From the NCBI GenBank assembly GCA_017577365.1, contig PKRJ01000046.1, positions 1 to 30,249 of the forward strand: a DNA stretch of 30,249 bases. Direction: 5' to 3'. The DNA comes from Gammaproteobacteria bacterium (GTDB lineage: Bacteria; Pseudomonadota; Gammaproteobacteria; Steroidobacterales; Rariloculaceae). Shown piece after piece: positions 17,301-24,239 of the stretch (its first letter is position 1; each line of letters starts with the position of its first letter). Under the pieces are notes generated by a model. It did not search any database and was not told the DNA's origin. It saw only the letters and a list, made by a program, of their open reading frames with translations. A program made the translations under genes and the position numbers.

Positions 17301-18283
17301 AGCTCGCGCCCCGGCGACGACGGGTCGTCCGGGACGGGCATGCCGCGCGCAATCTTGCCGAGCAACACGAGCGCTTGCCGCTGAGCCCCGCCTCGCTGCG
17401 CGAGCTTGTGCCGAATGCGGTTCAAGTACGGATCTTTTTCCGCCGCCCCCGGCGCGAGAAAGAGCTCCCGCACGACCCTGTCGACGTCGTCGAGCCTGCC
17501 GCCCTTGCGCGCGACGGCGCGGGCGATGCGTTGCGTGAGATACGGTTGCCCGCCGGACCACGCGTGTATGCGCGTCATGAGCTCGCGGCGGTCGTCGGCA
17601 TCGGCGCCGAAACCAGCCGCGAGCTTCATGCTCTGCTCGAGCGTGAAATCCTTCGGCTCGATCGCGAGCCCGTCGATGAACGGCGAGACGACGGGATCCG
17701 AGCAGAGCACGTCCGGCGCCGCGACGCCTAGCACGACGAAATTGAGCCGCGCGTACTCGGGCTCGCTGACGCGGCGCGCGTAGCACGCGTGGATCGTCGC
17801 GAAGAGCTCCCTCGCGAAAGGCAGCGACAGCGTGCGCTCGATCTCGTCGATGAATACGGTGACCGGCACCGACGTGTGCGCCAGCACGACGTCCGCGAAA
17901 AATTCCGCGAGCCTGAGCTCGCCCGTAAGCGCGCTCTTCTCCTGCCACCAGCCTTGCAGATCGACCTTGAGCCTGAGCTCGCGCAGCACGCGATACGCGA
18001 TGCCGTAGTACCAGCGCGCCGCATCGCCGCGCTCGCCGCTCACGCCGATCTGACTCAAGTCGACGACGGCCGCGAGCTGACCGGCACGACGCAGGTCGCG
18101 AATCGCTCGCGCAATGAGGCTCGTCTTGCCGGTCGAGCGGGCGGCGAGCACGTAGCAGAAGCGCTGCTCGGCGATGCCGCGCGCGAGCTCCGCGTCCGCG
18201 GAGCGCTCGACGTAGCACGGACGGTCCGGTTGAACCGGCCCCCCGACGACGAAAAAGTCTCCGCCCTGAGCTACCTTAGGCAC
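14312..18283 (-). CDS. Large membrane protein: AAA ATPase, proprotein-convertase P domain and WD40 repeats
   Basis: The protein has 1323 residues. Domains in order: an AAA-like ATPase (about 10-350, resembling AAA_35) with Walker A-like AARSTGKTS (47-55) and Walker B VTVFIDEIE (141-149); one membrane segment (about 370-388); a helical stretch (400-515); a proprotein-convertase P domain (about 565-673: RLRVNVRHDRPDDLLFSL, IAPSG, WRLAVVDRRSGAAGTLIDWSLSF); and WD40 repeats to the end (for example LSIWDLADGRL, VSLWNVESGERI, VRLWDLATV, VELWDASTF). No peptidase domain accompanies the P domain. The layout suggests a cytoplasmic ATPase with a periplasmic sensing part, loosely like STAND NTPases; that is inference. 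The GTG at 18281-18283 gives MPKVAQGGDFF. The upstream in-frame ATG at 18460 overlaps the divergent kinase gene and encodes no conserved sequence. Confidence 0.85.
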   Translation of the reverse strand: MPKVAQGGDFFVVGGPVQPDRPCYVERSADAELARGIAEQRFCYVLAARSTGKTSLIARAIRDLRRAGQLAAVVDLSQIGVSGERGDAARWYYGIAYRVLRELRLKVDLQGWWQEKSALTGELRLAEFFADVVLAHTSVPVTVFIDEIERTLSLPFARELFATIHACYARRVSEPEYARLNFVVLGVAAPDVLCSDPVVSPFIDGLAIEPKDFTLEQSMKLAAGFGADADDRRELMTRIHAWSGGQPYLTQRIARAVARKGGRLDDVDRVVRELFLAPGAAEKDPYLNRIRHKLAQRGGAQRQALVLLGKIARGMPVPDDPSSPGRELLRLAGVTVTGNDGRLHYRNRILRAVFDDGWIASVRPFDWRGAAAVAALIALAVAVPLWYSQILPRPYIRTLSVVTQDYAVAEDAYEKLRRLPGFAGMADRLLAEAMARRSREASSYAEMLAADQVLREVLEQAPLADELQAEYWLRRASVAMHEERRDEALVMTTRAAVAGDGEAKRLAAELVGDDYPRLVGTYRFAEAPAAWAVDFDAGELAVVDKANRAQRVPTRGHGPLAAPSVRLTSMQHVPVQREIGVAEGGDAEGLRLRVNVRHDRPDDLLFSLIAPSGSEARFGLDGPIAPDGRYELAADEGPLAALAGERRAGAWRLAVVDRRSGAAGTLIDWSLSFAGSERAWRDAPERGLAIPDPVSTGQVDVVLGGNGRIAAVFPSRVGVVGALSIWDLADGRLLHRLDLDGRPDLVAFDADGSRLIVQVGDVVSLWNVESGERIGEIEAETALLLRPALSVDGRFLAVVDERANDPPRLRLVRTHDGAVIAQADAARSVTDWVVGPDARYAATIGPEPRVVTVQDPRLGKTIRELKHERDVRRLIAAPAGDLLLSVDDLGDVRAWRVRGAASRGDESFRIGTTVDAESVSVSADGALVAFAARRGEVIVRAIAGDAEPIVLRPGPTATPAATALAPDGSALVTAADGRFRLWRVDLEPSAAPPDANLSALALDTSGGIVALGYREGHVRVRSASEVGRPEPRRDAIDYIGHRGRVSALAIHAARGLIASGGSNGVVRLWDLATVSPSEHFMRHPAGPVRAIAISPNGRWVASAAEYFARVFRTSDGELAGELTVNGTAQSVAFSHDSSRWAVGDSAGNVFVTIVGDAAPLGSVRAQGPVTAVAFSPDGAVFASGDERGHVELWDASTFSPIGPRHALPHAVRWIAFVGSASELLIQTDAWLHRAVVDRGRTRVVASRLLPAGIAAGGAIFDDQGLRVRLVEGLAGGSLALHDVPLDAPAVPPLPDVSPLLTRDWSAALGLVIGADGELAEVLR

Positions 18284-18345
18284 AACGGCGCGATTGTAGG
18301 AGCGCGCCGGAAAGGTCAGCAACGCGAGCCCGAGGACGCGCGCCG

Positions 18346-19008
18346 ATGATTCGTCCGTTGAAAAAGGACGCGCTCGGAGAGGTGCGCATCGTGCAACACC
18401 CGCACCCGGCGTGCGTAAAGGGTTTGTGCGTCGAGCGCGACACCGCGGCCGCCCGAGCATGGCTGCGTCCGCTCGCTCGCCGTCTCGCGCGGCGCGAGGC
18501 CGCCGCGCTTCGAGCCGCGGACGGGCTCCGCGGCGTCCCGCGGCTCATCGGGTTCGACGGCCGCTCCGTGCTGCGCGGCTATATCGAAGGGTTGCCGATG
18601 TACGAGGCCGTTCCGAGATCGCCGGAATACTTTCGTTCCGCGCTGAGATTGCTCGCGGCGCTGCACCGACGCGGGATCGCCCACAACGACGCCGCGAAAG
18701 AAGCGAACTGGCTGTGCACGCCGGACGGCGAGGCCGCGCTCGTCGATTTTCAGGTGGCGATGACGAGCCGCCGTCGCGGCCGCGTGTTCCGCGCGCTCGC
18801 TTACGAGGACCTGCGTCATTTGCTGAAGCACAAGCGGACGTATCTGCCGGAGCGCCTGACCGCGCGACAGCGCGCCGTGCTGGCGCGCCGCGGACCGCTC
18901 GCGATGCTGTGGACGCTGCTCGTCAAGCCGCCGTACCGGTTCGTGACGCGCGTGCTGCTCGGCTGGCCCGAGCGCGTCGGGCCGCGCGAGCGGCAGGATG
19001 CGGCGTGA
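18346..19008 (+). CDS. Small protein-kinase-fold protein (LPS kinase/RIO-like)
   Basis: The 220-residue protein has the catalytic core of the RIO/Kdo-kinase branch of the kinase fold: candidate ATP lysine in CVKG (K25), Glu in RREAAAL (E51), catalytic loop AHNDAAKEANWL (D115, N121) and metal-binding motif VDFQVA (D134). The last replaces DFG with DFQ. The glycine-rich loop is minimal. Such proteins may phosphorylate lipopolysaccharide sugars or proteins; the substrate cannot be told here. The C-terminal basic, amphipathic stretch (MLWTLLVKPPYRFVTRVLLGW) could sit on the membrane. A GAGGA ribosome site lies 9 bases before the ATG. The gene is divergent from the AAA/WD40 gene, separated by 62 bases, so the two may share control. 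Confidence 0.8.
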   Translation: MIRPLKKDALGEVRIVQHPHPACVKGLCVERDTAAARAWLRPLARRLARREAAALRAADGLRGVPRLIGFDGRSVLRGYIEGLPMYEAVPRSPEYFRSALRLLAALHRRGIAHNDAAKEANWLCTPDGEAALVDFQVAMTSRRRGRVFRALAYEDLRHLLKHKRTYLPERLTARQRAVLARRGPLAMLWTLLVKPPYRFVTRVLLGWPERVGPRERQDAA

Positions 19009-19076
19009 CGCCGCGAACCGCATCCCGCGTCTGCTATCATGCGCGTCCCGTTCGTTCCGGGTTCGAGTCGACCGAC

Positions 19077-19319
19077 ATGGATATCTGCCACGAGCACAAC
19101 CTGAATCAGGATCTCAGAACGCCGCGGCCGTACGGCATCCGCGTGAGGCTGTCGCCGCGCGACTCGTTCGCGTCGGTGCTCGGCACGGATTGGGAACGCG
19201 TGCATTGGTACCCGACCGCGAAGGCGCGCGATCGCGCATTGCGTGACATGCAAAGCGAGCATCTGTATTCGCGGCCCGGCGATCGGCCGACGCTGATCTT
19301 CGAGCCGATCGATCCTTGA
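19077..19319 (+). CDS. Uncharacterised 80-residue protein
   Basis: The ORF encodes an 80-residue acidic-to-neutral soluble protein with no signal or membrane segment. It is rich in His, Arg, Asp and Trp (MDICHEHNL start, GTDWERVHWYPTAKARDRAL centre, LIFEPIDP end). A TATCAT hexamer at 19035-19040 could be a -10 element, although no good -35 is seen, and the ribosome-binding site is weak. The codon choice matches its neighbours, and the 3' end closes before a hairpin shared with convergent glpD. These features support a real gene. I do not recognise the family. It lies 68 bases after the kinase-like gene on the same strand. Confidence 0.65.
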   Translation: MDICHEHNLNQDLRTPRPYGIRVRLSPRDSFASVLGTDWERVHWYPTAKARDRALRDMQSEHLYSRPGDRPTLIFEPIDP

Positions 19320-19329
19320 TCTTCTCCTC

Positions 19330-19367
19330 GAGACGGTCCCGACTCCGATTCTTGCCGAGGCCGTCTC
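19330..19367. terminator. Inverted repeat between the 80-residue gene and glpD
   Basis: GAGACGG (19330-19336) and CCGTCTC (19361-19367) are complementary 7-base arms around 24 bases. They fill the gap between two convergent genes. The loop is long and there is no clear T tract, so a terminator role is tentative. Confidence 0.35.
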
Positions 19368-19368
19368 T

Positions 19369-21009
19369 TCAGATGGCATCCGCCCGCGTAGCGGCCGAGA
19401 GCACCGCCGCCGCGCGGTGCGCCTCGGCGTGGCGGCGATACGCGGCGAGCTCATCCGCCGCTCGCGCCGCGTCCCACACGCCGAGCTCGACGAGCGCCCG
19501 TGCCGCCGCGCGCGCGGCATCGAGCCCGAAATCGGCGCCGAGACCGAGCATCACGCGGCGCTGAAGCAGATCGATCAGCGAAACCGCCCATTCGGACTCG
19601 AGCGCGTGGACGAGCTCGACGCGAAGCAAGGCCGAGCCCGGCGCGGCGGGCAGCGCGAGCTCGGGCCGCGCAGCCGCGTCGCTGAGCAGGCGCTCCGCGA
19701 TTCGGCCGTACGTCCAAACCAGGCGGTGCGCACAAGGCGCGCCGAACGCGCCAATGAGCTCGGCTTGGAGCGCATCGCGCTCTCGGCCCGCGATCGCGCC
19801 CGGCAGACGCTCGTCGCCGCGCTCGCGCCCGACGGCAATGGTTGAGGCCGGCGCGAACCCGTCGCGCGCAAGCCGCGCGAGCACCTGCGCGGCGAGCGAG
19901 CGGTACGTCGTCAGCTTGCCGCCGACGATCGAGTACACCCCCCGCGCCTCGCGATGCGCTTGGATCACGTGGCGCCGCGTGATCGCGCCCGGCGCAGCGT
20001 TCGGCGTGCGGGGCAGCGCGCGCACGCCGGCCTGCGTGTAGAGCACGCGCTCGGCGATCCCGCCGCAACAGGGGAACAGGCGCTCGGTCTCGGAAACCAG
20101 ATAGGCGAGCTCGGCGTCGTCGATCGCGGCCTCGCCGGGATCGCCGGCATAGCGCAGGTCCGTCGTCCCGATCAGGTAAAGGCCGTTCCACGGCACGACG
20201 AAGAACGGGCGACCGTCGCTCGCGGCCTCGGCATAGACGGCCGCCGAGGTCGGCGCACCGGGAAACGGCGCGACGACGAGATGACTGCCTTTCGTGCCGT
20301 CGACGAGCGCGACGGGCGGCGGCGCGCCGGTCACGGACGCGGCCACGCGATCGAGCCACGGGCCTGCCGCATTGATGACGCAGCGCGCCGAGACCCGTCC
20401 GGTCGCGCCGCGAGCTTCGCGCCACTCGACCCCCGTGACGCGACCGGCTTCGACGACGATGCGAGTCGCCTTCGTATGCGTCATCACCGCGGCTCCGTGC
20501 GCGGCGGCGTCGAGCAGATTCTCGACGACGAGCCGCTCCGGGAACGCGACCTGCGCGTCGAAGTAGCACGCGCCGCCGACCAAGCCCTCCGCGGCGAGGC
20601 CCGGCAGCCGCTCGAGCAGCGCGTCACGCGACAGCATCCGATGCCTCGGCAGGGATTTTCCCCAAGACAGGAGATCGTAGATGGCCATGCCGAGGCGGAT
20701 CTGCCAGCGCGGACGGCGGGCACCGCGATAGATCGGGAGATACAGCCGCAACGGCTCGACGAGATGCGGTGCGATCGTCAAGAGCGCCTCGCGCTCGCGC
20801 AGCGACTCGCGCACGAGACCGAGCTCGCCGTGCTCGAGATAACGTAGACCGCCGTGGATCAGCCGCGTCGACGCCGACGTCGTGCCGCTCGCGACGTCGT
20901 CCTGCTCGACGACGAGCACGGAGTAACCGGCGCGCGATGCGTACCGCGCGAGACCCGCGCCGTTGATGCCGGCGCCGATGACGACGATGTCGACCGCGTC
21001 GGGAAGAAT
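19369..21009 (-). CDS. glpD: Aerobic glycerol-3-phosphate dehydrogenase
   Basis: GlpD oxidises sn-glycerol 3-phosphate to dihydroxyacetone phosphate with FAD and passes electrons to quinone at the inner membrane. The FAD-binding GAGINGAG motif (12-19), then ASGTTSASTRLIHGGLRYLEHGE and the later NGLYLIGTTDLRYAGDP and YSIVGGKLTTYR are all typical. The protein has about 546 residues against about 500 in E. coli. No ATG, GTG or TTG exists in frame between the proA stop (21061-21063) and the FAD motif. The first canonical codon (GTG, 20917-20919) would remove that motif. I therefore propose ATT at 21007-21009, which has an AGGGGA ribosome site 8 bases upstream; a frameshift from a GTG at about 21028 is the alternative. 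The gene follows proA on the same strand. Confidence 0.85.
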   Translation of the reverse strand: MLPDAVDIVVIGAGINGAGLARYASRAGYSVLVVEQDDVASGTTSASTRLIHGGLRYLEHGELGLVRESLREREALLTIAPHLVEPLRLYLPIYRGARRPRWQIRLGMAIYDLLSWGKSLPRHRMLSRDALLERLPGLAAEGLVGGACYFDAQVAFPERLVVENLLDAAAHGAAVMTHTKATRIVVEAGRVTGVEWREARGATGRVSARCVINAAGPWLDRVAASVTGAPPPVALVDGTKGSHLVVAPFPGAPTSAAVYAEAASDGRPFFVVPWNGLYLIGTTDLRYAGDPGEAAIDDAELAYLVSETERLFPCCGGIAERVLYTQAGVRALPRTPNAAPGAITRRHVIQAHREARGVYSIVGGKLTTYRSLAAQVLARLARDGFAPASTIAVGRERGDERLPGAIAGRERDALQAELIGAFGAPCAHRLVWTYGRIAERLLSDAAARPELALPAAPGSALLRVELVHALESEWAVSLIDLLQRRVMLGLGADFGLDAARAAARALVELGVWDAARAADELAAYRRHAEAHRAAAVLSAATRADAI

Positions 21010-21060
21010 GAGGTCGAATCCCCTTTCACGCCGGCAATGGCGTAAGACCCGCTCGGCGCG

Positions 21061-22347
21061 TTACGGGCGCGTTTGACCGCTGCCGCGGACGACGTACTTG
21101 TAGCTCGTGAGCTCCTCGGCGCCGACCGGGCCGCGGGCGTGGATCCTGCCGGTCGCGATGCCGATCTCGGCCCCCATGCCGAACTCCCCGCCGTCGGCGA
21201 ACTGCGTCGACGCGTTGTGCAGCAGGATCGCGCTGTCGAGCTCGCGCAGGAAGCGCTCGGCCGCGTCCGCATCGTCGGTGATGATCGCCTCGGTATGGCC
21301 CGAGCCGTACCGGCGAATGTGCTCCAACGCCGCGTCGAGGCCGTCGACGACCTTGACCGCGATGATCGCGTCGAGGAATTCCTTGCCGAAATCGTCGGGC
21401 GAAGCCGGCTTCGCGCCCGACGCATGCGGCAGCGCGTCGGCGTCGGCGCGCACCTCGCAGCCGGCCGCGATCAGATCCGCGGCGATCGCGGGCAAATGCG
21501 TCGCGACGCAGTCGCGGTCGATCAAGAGCGTCTCGGTCGCGCCGCAGATGCCGGTGCGGCGCATCTTCGCGTTCAATACGACGCGGCGCGCCATGTCGAG
21601 ATCGGCCGCACGGTGCACGTACGTGTGGCAGATGCCTTCGAGGTGGCCGATCACCGGCACGCGCGCGTCCCTCTGCACGCGCTCGATCAGATTCTTGCCG
21701 CCGCGCGGCACGACGACATCGAGATACTCCGTCATCTCGCGCAGCAGGATGCCGACGGCCTCGCGGTCCTGCGTCGGCACGCGCTGCACGGCCGTCTCGG
21801 GCAGGCCGCTCGCGGCCAGCGCGCGGCCGAGACACGCGTGGATCGCGGCGTTCGAGCGCGCCGCCTCGCTTCCGCCGCGCAGGATCACGGCGTTGCCGCT
21901 TCGCACGCAGAGCGCCGCGGCATCGGCCGTGACGTTCGGCCGGCTCTCGTAGATGATGCCGATCACGCCGAGCGGCACGCGCACCCGCTGGATCTTGAGC
22001 CCGTTCGGCCGTTCCCATTCGGCGATGACGCGGCCGATCGGATCGGGCAGCGCCGCGATCGCCTCGACGCCCGCGGCCATCGCCTCGATGCGCTTCTCGT
22101 CGAGCGCGAGGCGGTCGATCATCGCGGCCGACAGGCCGCGGGTTCTCGCCTCCGCGACGTCCGCGCGGTTCGCGTCGAGGATCTCCGCGCGGGACTCGCG
22201 CAGCGCCGCGGCCGCCGCGACGAGGGCCTTCGTCCTCGCCTCCGCCGATACCCGCCCGAGCTCGTCGCACGCCGCCCTCGCCGCGCGCCCGAGCGCGCGC
22301 ATCCGCTCGAGAAGTCCGCTCGCCACTTCGCGCTCCGCCGTGCTCAT
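21061..22347 (-). CDS. proA: Gamma-glutamyl phosphate reductase
   Basis: ProA reduces glutamyl 5-phosphate, made by ProB, to glutamate 5-semialdehyde with NADPH, the second step of proline synthesis. The 428-residue protein belongs to the aldehyde dehydrogenase superfamily, with VPLGVIGIIYESRPNVT, GNAVILRGGSEA, the catalytic cysteine in RTGICGATETLL (C268) and SGHTEAIITDD. The length fits the family. Its ATG overlaps the proB stop by 4 bases (ATGA), so translation should be coupled. glpD follows after 51 bases. Confidence 0.97.
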   Translation of the reverse strand: MSTAEREVASGLLERMRALGRAARAACDELGRVSAEARTKALVAAAAALRESRAEILDANRADVAEARTRGLSAAMIDRLALDEKRIEAMAAGVEAIAALPDPIGRVIAEWERPNGLKIQRVRVPLGVIGIIYESRPNVTADAAALCVRSGNAVILRGGSEAARSNAAIHACLGRALAASGLPETAVQRVPTQDREAVGILLREMTEYLDVVVPRGGKNLIERVQRDARVPVIGHLEGICHTYVHRAADLDMARRVVLNAKMRRTGICGATETLLIDRDCVATHLPAIAADLIAAGCEVRADADALPHASGAKPASPDDFGKEFLDAIIAVKVVDGLDAALEHIRRYGSGHTEAIITDDADAAERFLRELDSAILLHNASTQFADGGEFGMGAEIGIATGRIHARGPVGAEELTSYKYVVRGSGQTRP

Positions 22348-23498
22348 CGCAAGCCTCTCTCGTACGTCAGCACCAGGTCGTCACGGTGGATCATCTCATC
22401 CCGACCGCGATAACCCAACACCGATTCGATGTCGGCCGACTTGCGGCCCGCGATCGCGCGGCTCTCGTCGGCCGAGTAGCCGATGATGCCGCGTCCGAGC
22501 TCGGCGCCGTCGCGCGCGAGCACTCTGACCGCGTCGCCGCGCTCGAACTCGCCCTCGACCGCGACCACGCCGGCGGGCAGGAGGCTCCGCCCGGCCGCGA
22601 GCGCGCGCTCCGCGCCCTCGTCGACGCGGATCGCCCCCTTCGGCATCAACGTGCCGGCGATCCACTGCTTGCGGGCGGCGGTGGGCGATGCGCTCGGCAG
22701 GAACCACGTCGCGCGGGCGCCGCGTTTCAGCGCGTCGAGCGGACGCAGCACGCGTCCGCTCGTGATCGCCATGCGGCATCCCGCCCCCATCGCGATACGC
22801 GCGGCCTCGAGCTTCGTGCGCATGCCGCCCGACCCGTGGCTCGAGCCCGGCCCTCCGGCCATCGCGAACAGCTCCGGCGTCAGGCTCGTGACCTCGGGGA
22901 TGTGCCGGGCCTCGGCGTTCGCCCGGGGGTTCGCCGTATACAGCCCGTCGATATCCGAAAGGATCACGAGGCACTCGGCGCTCACCATCTGCGCGACGCG
23001 CGCGGCGAGCCGGTCGTTGTCGCCGTAGCGGAGCTCCTGCGTCGCGACGGTATCGTTCTCGTTCACGACCGGCACGACGCGGTGCTTGATCAGCGTCAGC
23101 AGCGTCCGCGTCGCGTTCAGGTACCGCTTGCGGCTCTCGCTGTCGTCGAGGGTGAGCAGCACCTGCGCCGTCTTGATGCCGAACCGTTTGAGGGTTTCTT
23201 GATACGCGTGGGCGAGCAGGATCTGCCCGGCGGCCGCGGCCGCCTGGCTGTCCTCGAGACGCGCGCGCCGGATATCGAGGCCGAGCTCGCGGGCGCCGAG
23301 CGCGACTGCGCCGGACGAGACGATCACGACCTCCTTTCCGCCCTGCAGGAGCTCCGCGACGTCCTCGCAGAGCCCGTCGAGCCAGGCGCGGTCCAGCGTG
23401 CCGGTCGAAGGCTCTATGAAGAGCGCGGAGCCGATCTTCACGACGATGCGGCGCGCACCGAGCAGCCGATCGGCGGAACTGGCGGGAATGCTCGTCAT
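22344..23498 (-). CDS. proB: Glutamate 5-kinase with PUA domain
   Basis: ProB phosphorylates glutamate at the gamma carboxyl group and is the proline-feedback-regulated first step of the pathway. The 384-residue protein has an amino-acid-kinase domain with ARRIVVKIGSALF, VIVSSGAVALGARELG, VPVVNENDTVA and LVILSDIDGLYTANPR. A C-terminal PUA domain (from about 280, GAIRVDEGAERAL) is also present, as in E. coli. The ATG at 23496-23498 was chosen. A TTG four codons upstream is possible, but neither has a clear ribosome site, and the upstream leader is a pyrimidine-rich stretch. It lies 97 bases after ilvN on the same strand, an uncommon neighbour for proB. Confidence 0.96.
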   Translation of the reverse strand: MTSIPASSADRLLGARRIVVKIGSALFIEPSTGTLDRAWLDGLCEDVAELLQGGKEVVIVSSGAVALGARELGLDIRRARLEDSQAAAAAGQILLAHAYQETLKRFGIKTAQVLLTLDDSESRKRYLNATRTLLTLIKHRVVPVVNENDTVATQELRYGDNDRLAARVAQMVSAECLVILSDIDGLYTANPRANAEARHIPEVTSLTPELFAMAGGPGSSHGSGGMRTKLEAARIAMGAGCRMAITSGRVLRPLDALKRGARATWFLPSASPTAARKQWIAGTLMPKGAIRVDEGAERALAAGRSLLPAGVVAVEGEFERGDAVRVLARDGAELGRGIIGYSADESRAIAGRKSADIESVLGYRGRDEMIHRDDLVLTYERGLR

Positions 23499-23595
23499 TG
23501 TCGGCAACAAGGAGTACGAAGGAGGCGCGAAAGGAACGGAAAGGGTGCTCAGCTCCCGCTTCCCGAACCTTCTTCGCCTCGTTCGGCGGTCCTGC

Positions 23596-24093
23596 TCATC
23601 GGGTCACCTGCGGCGCGCCGCGGGAAATCGCCATCGCGCCGCTGCGGACGACGGTCACGACGCGCGCGGCGCGCGACGCCCGCTCGAGGAAGCGGTCGAT
23701 GTCCCTGCTCCCGCCGACGAGCTCGACGGTCAGGTGGTCGCTGCGATCGTCGAGAAGCTTCGCGTCGAACTGCTCGACCACGCGAGCGACCGCCTCGCGG
23801 CCGTCGTCGGAATCGACCTTGAGCTTCAGCAGCGCAAGCTCCCGCTCGATGTGATCCAGGCTCGTCATGTCGGTGATCCGAACCACGTCGATCAGCTTGC
23901 CGAGCTGCTTCGTGATCTGATCGATGACCTCGTTCGAGCCGGTCGTGACCAGCGTCAGTCGCGATACCGTCTCGTCGTTGGTCGGCGCGACGTTCAGGCT
24001 TTCGATGTTATAGCCGCGCGAGGAAAAGAGGTTCGCGACGCGTGCGAGCGCGCCGGCCTCGTTCTGGAGGACGATCGAGATGATATGTCGCAT
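23596..24093 (-). CDS. ilvN: Acetolactate synthase small (regulatory) subunit
   Basis: This subunit carries the valine-feedback ACT domain of acetohydroxyacid synthase and activates the catalytic subunit. It has 165 residues, near the size of E. coli IlvH. The N-terminus MRHIISIVLQNEAGALARVANLF, then SRGYNIESLNVAPT and VSRLTLVTTG, form the ACT domain. The C-terminal part (LLDDRSDHLTVELVGG) is the usual ALS_ss_C domain. The ATG at 24091-24093 matches the family start; a longer open frame upstream lacks conservation. The gene is divergent from the large-subunit gene and forms the head of a run with proB, proA and glpD. Bacteria normally encode the two subunits in tandem. It could equally be called ilvH. 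Confidence 0.95.
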   Translation of the reverse strand: MRHIISIVLQNEAGALARVANLFSSRGYNIESLNVAPTNDETVSRLTLVTTGSNEVIDQITKQLGKLIDVVRITDMTSLDHIERELALLKLKVDSDDGREAVARVVEQFDAKLLDDRSDHLTVELVGGSRDIDRFLERASRAARVVTVVRSGAMAISRGAPQVTR

Positions 24094-24239
24094 TTGCGGA
24101 TCGGTTCGGCTCGAGAAAGCGGCTGCGCCGGCGGGCGCTGCTTGAAATCGGTCAATGTTGGCGCAGAACAACGGCTATTGCAATGAGACGACAATTCGAC
24201 AACACTCGTCCGATCGACCGAATCATCCAGCATTCCGCC

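Noticed and set aside
14441..17731. 1096-codon open frame on the plus strand opposite the AAA/WD40 gene
   Set aside because: Its translation is low-complexity Arg/Ala/Asp-rich sequence with no motif. It is the antisense shadow of a real gene in GC-rich DNA.
18284..18460. Longer N-terminus of the AAA/WD40 protein starting at the ATG at 18460
   Set aside because: The extra 59 residues are Arg/Ala/Pro-rich without conservation and overlap the start of the divergent kinase gene, which has its own ribosome site.
24094..24239. Leader-peptide attenuator or clear promoter for ilvB
   Set aside because: No run of Val/Leu/Ile codons and no hexamer pair at 16-18 base spacing could be found. Pairs such as TTGGCG and TATTGC are only 12 bases apart.
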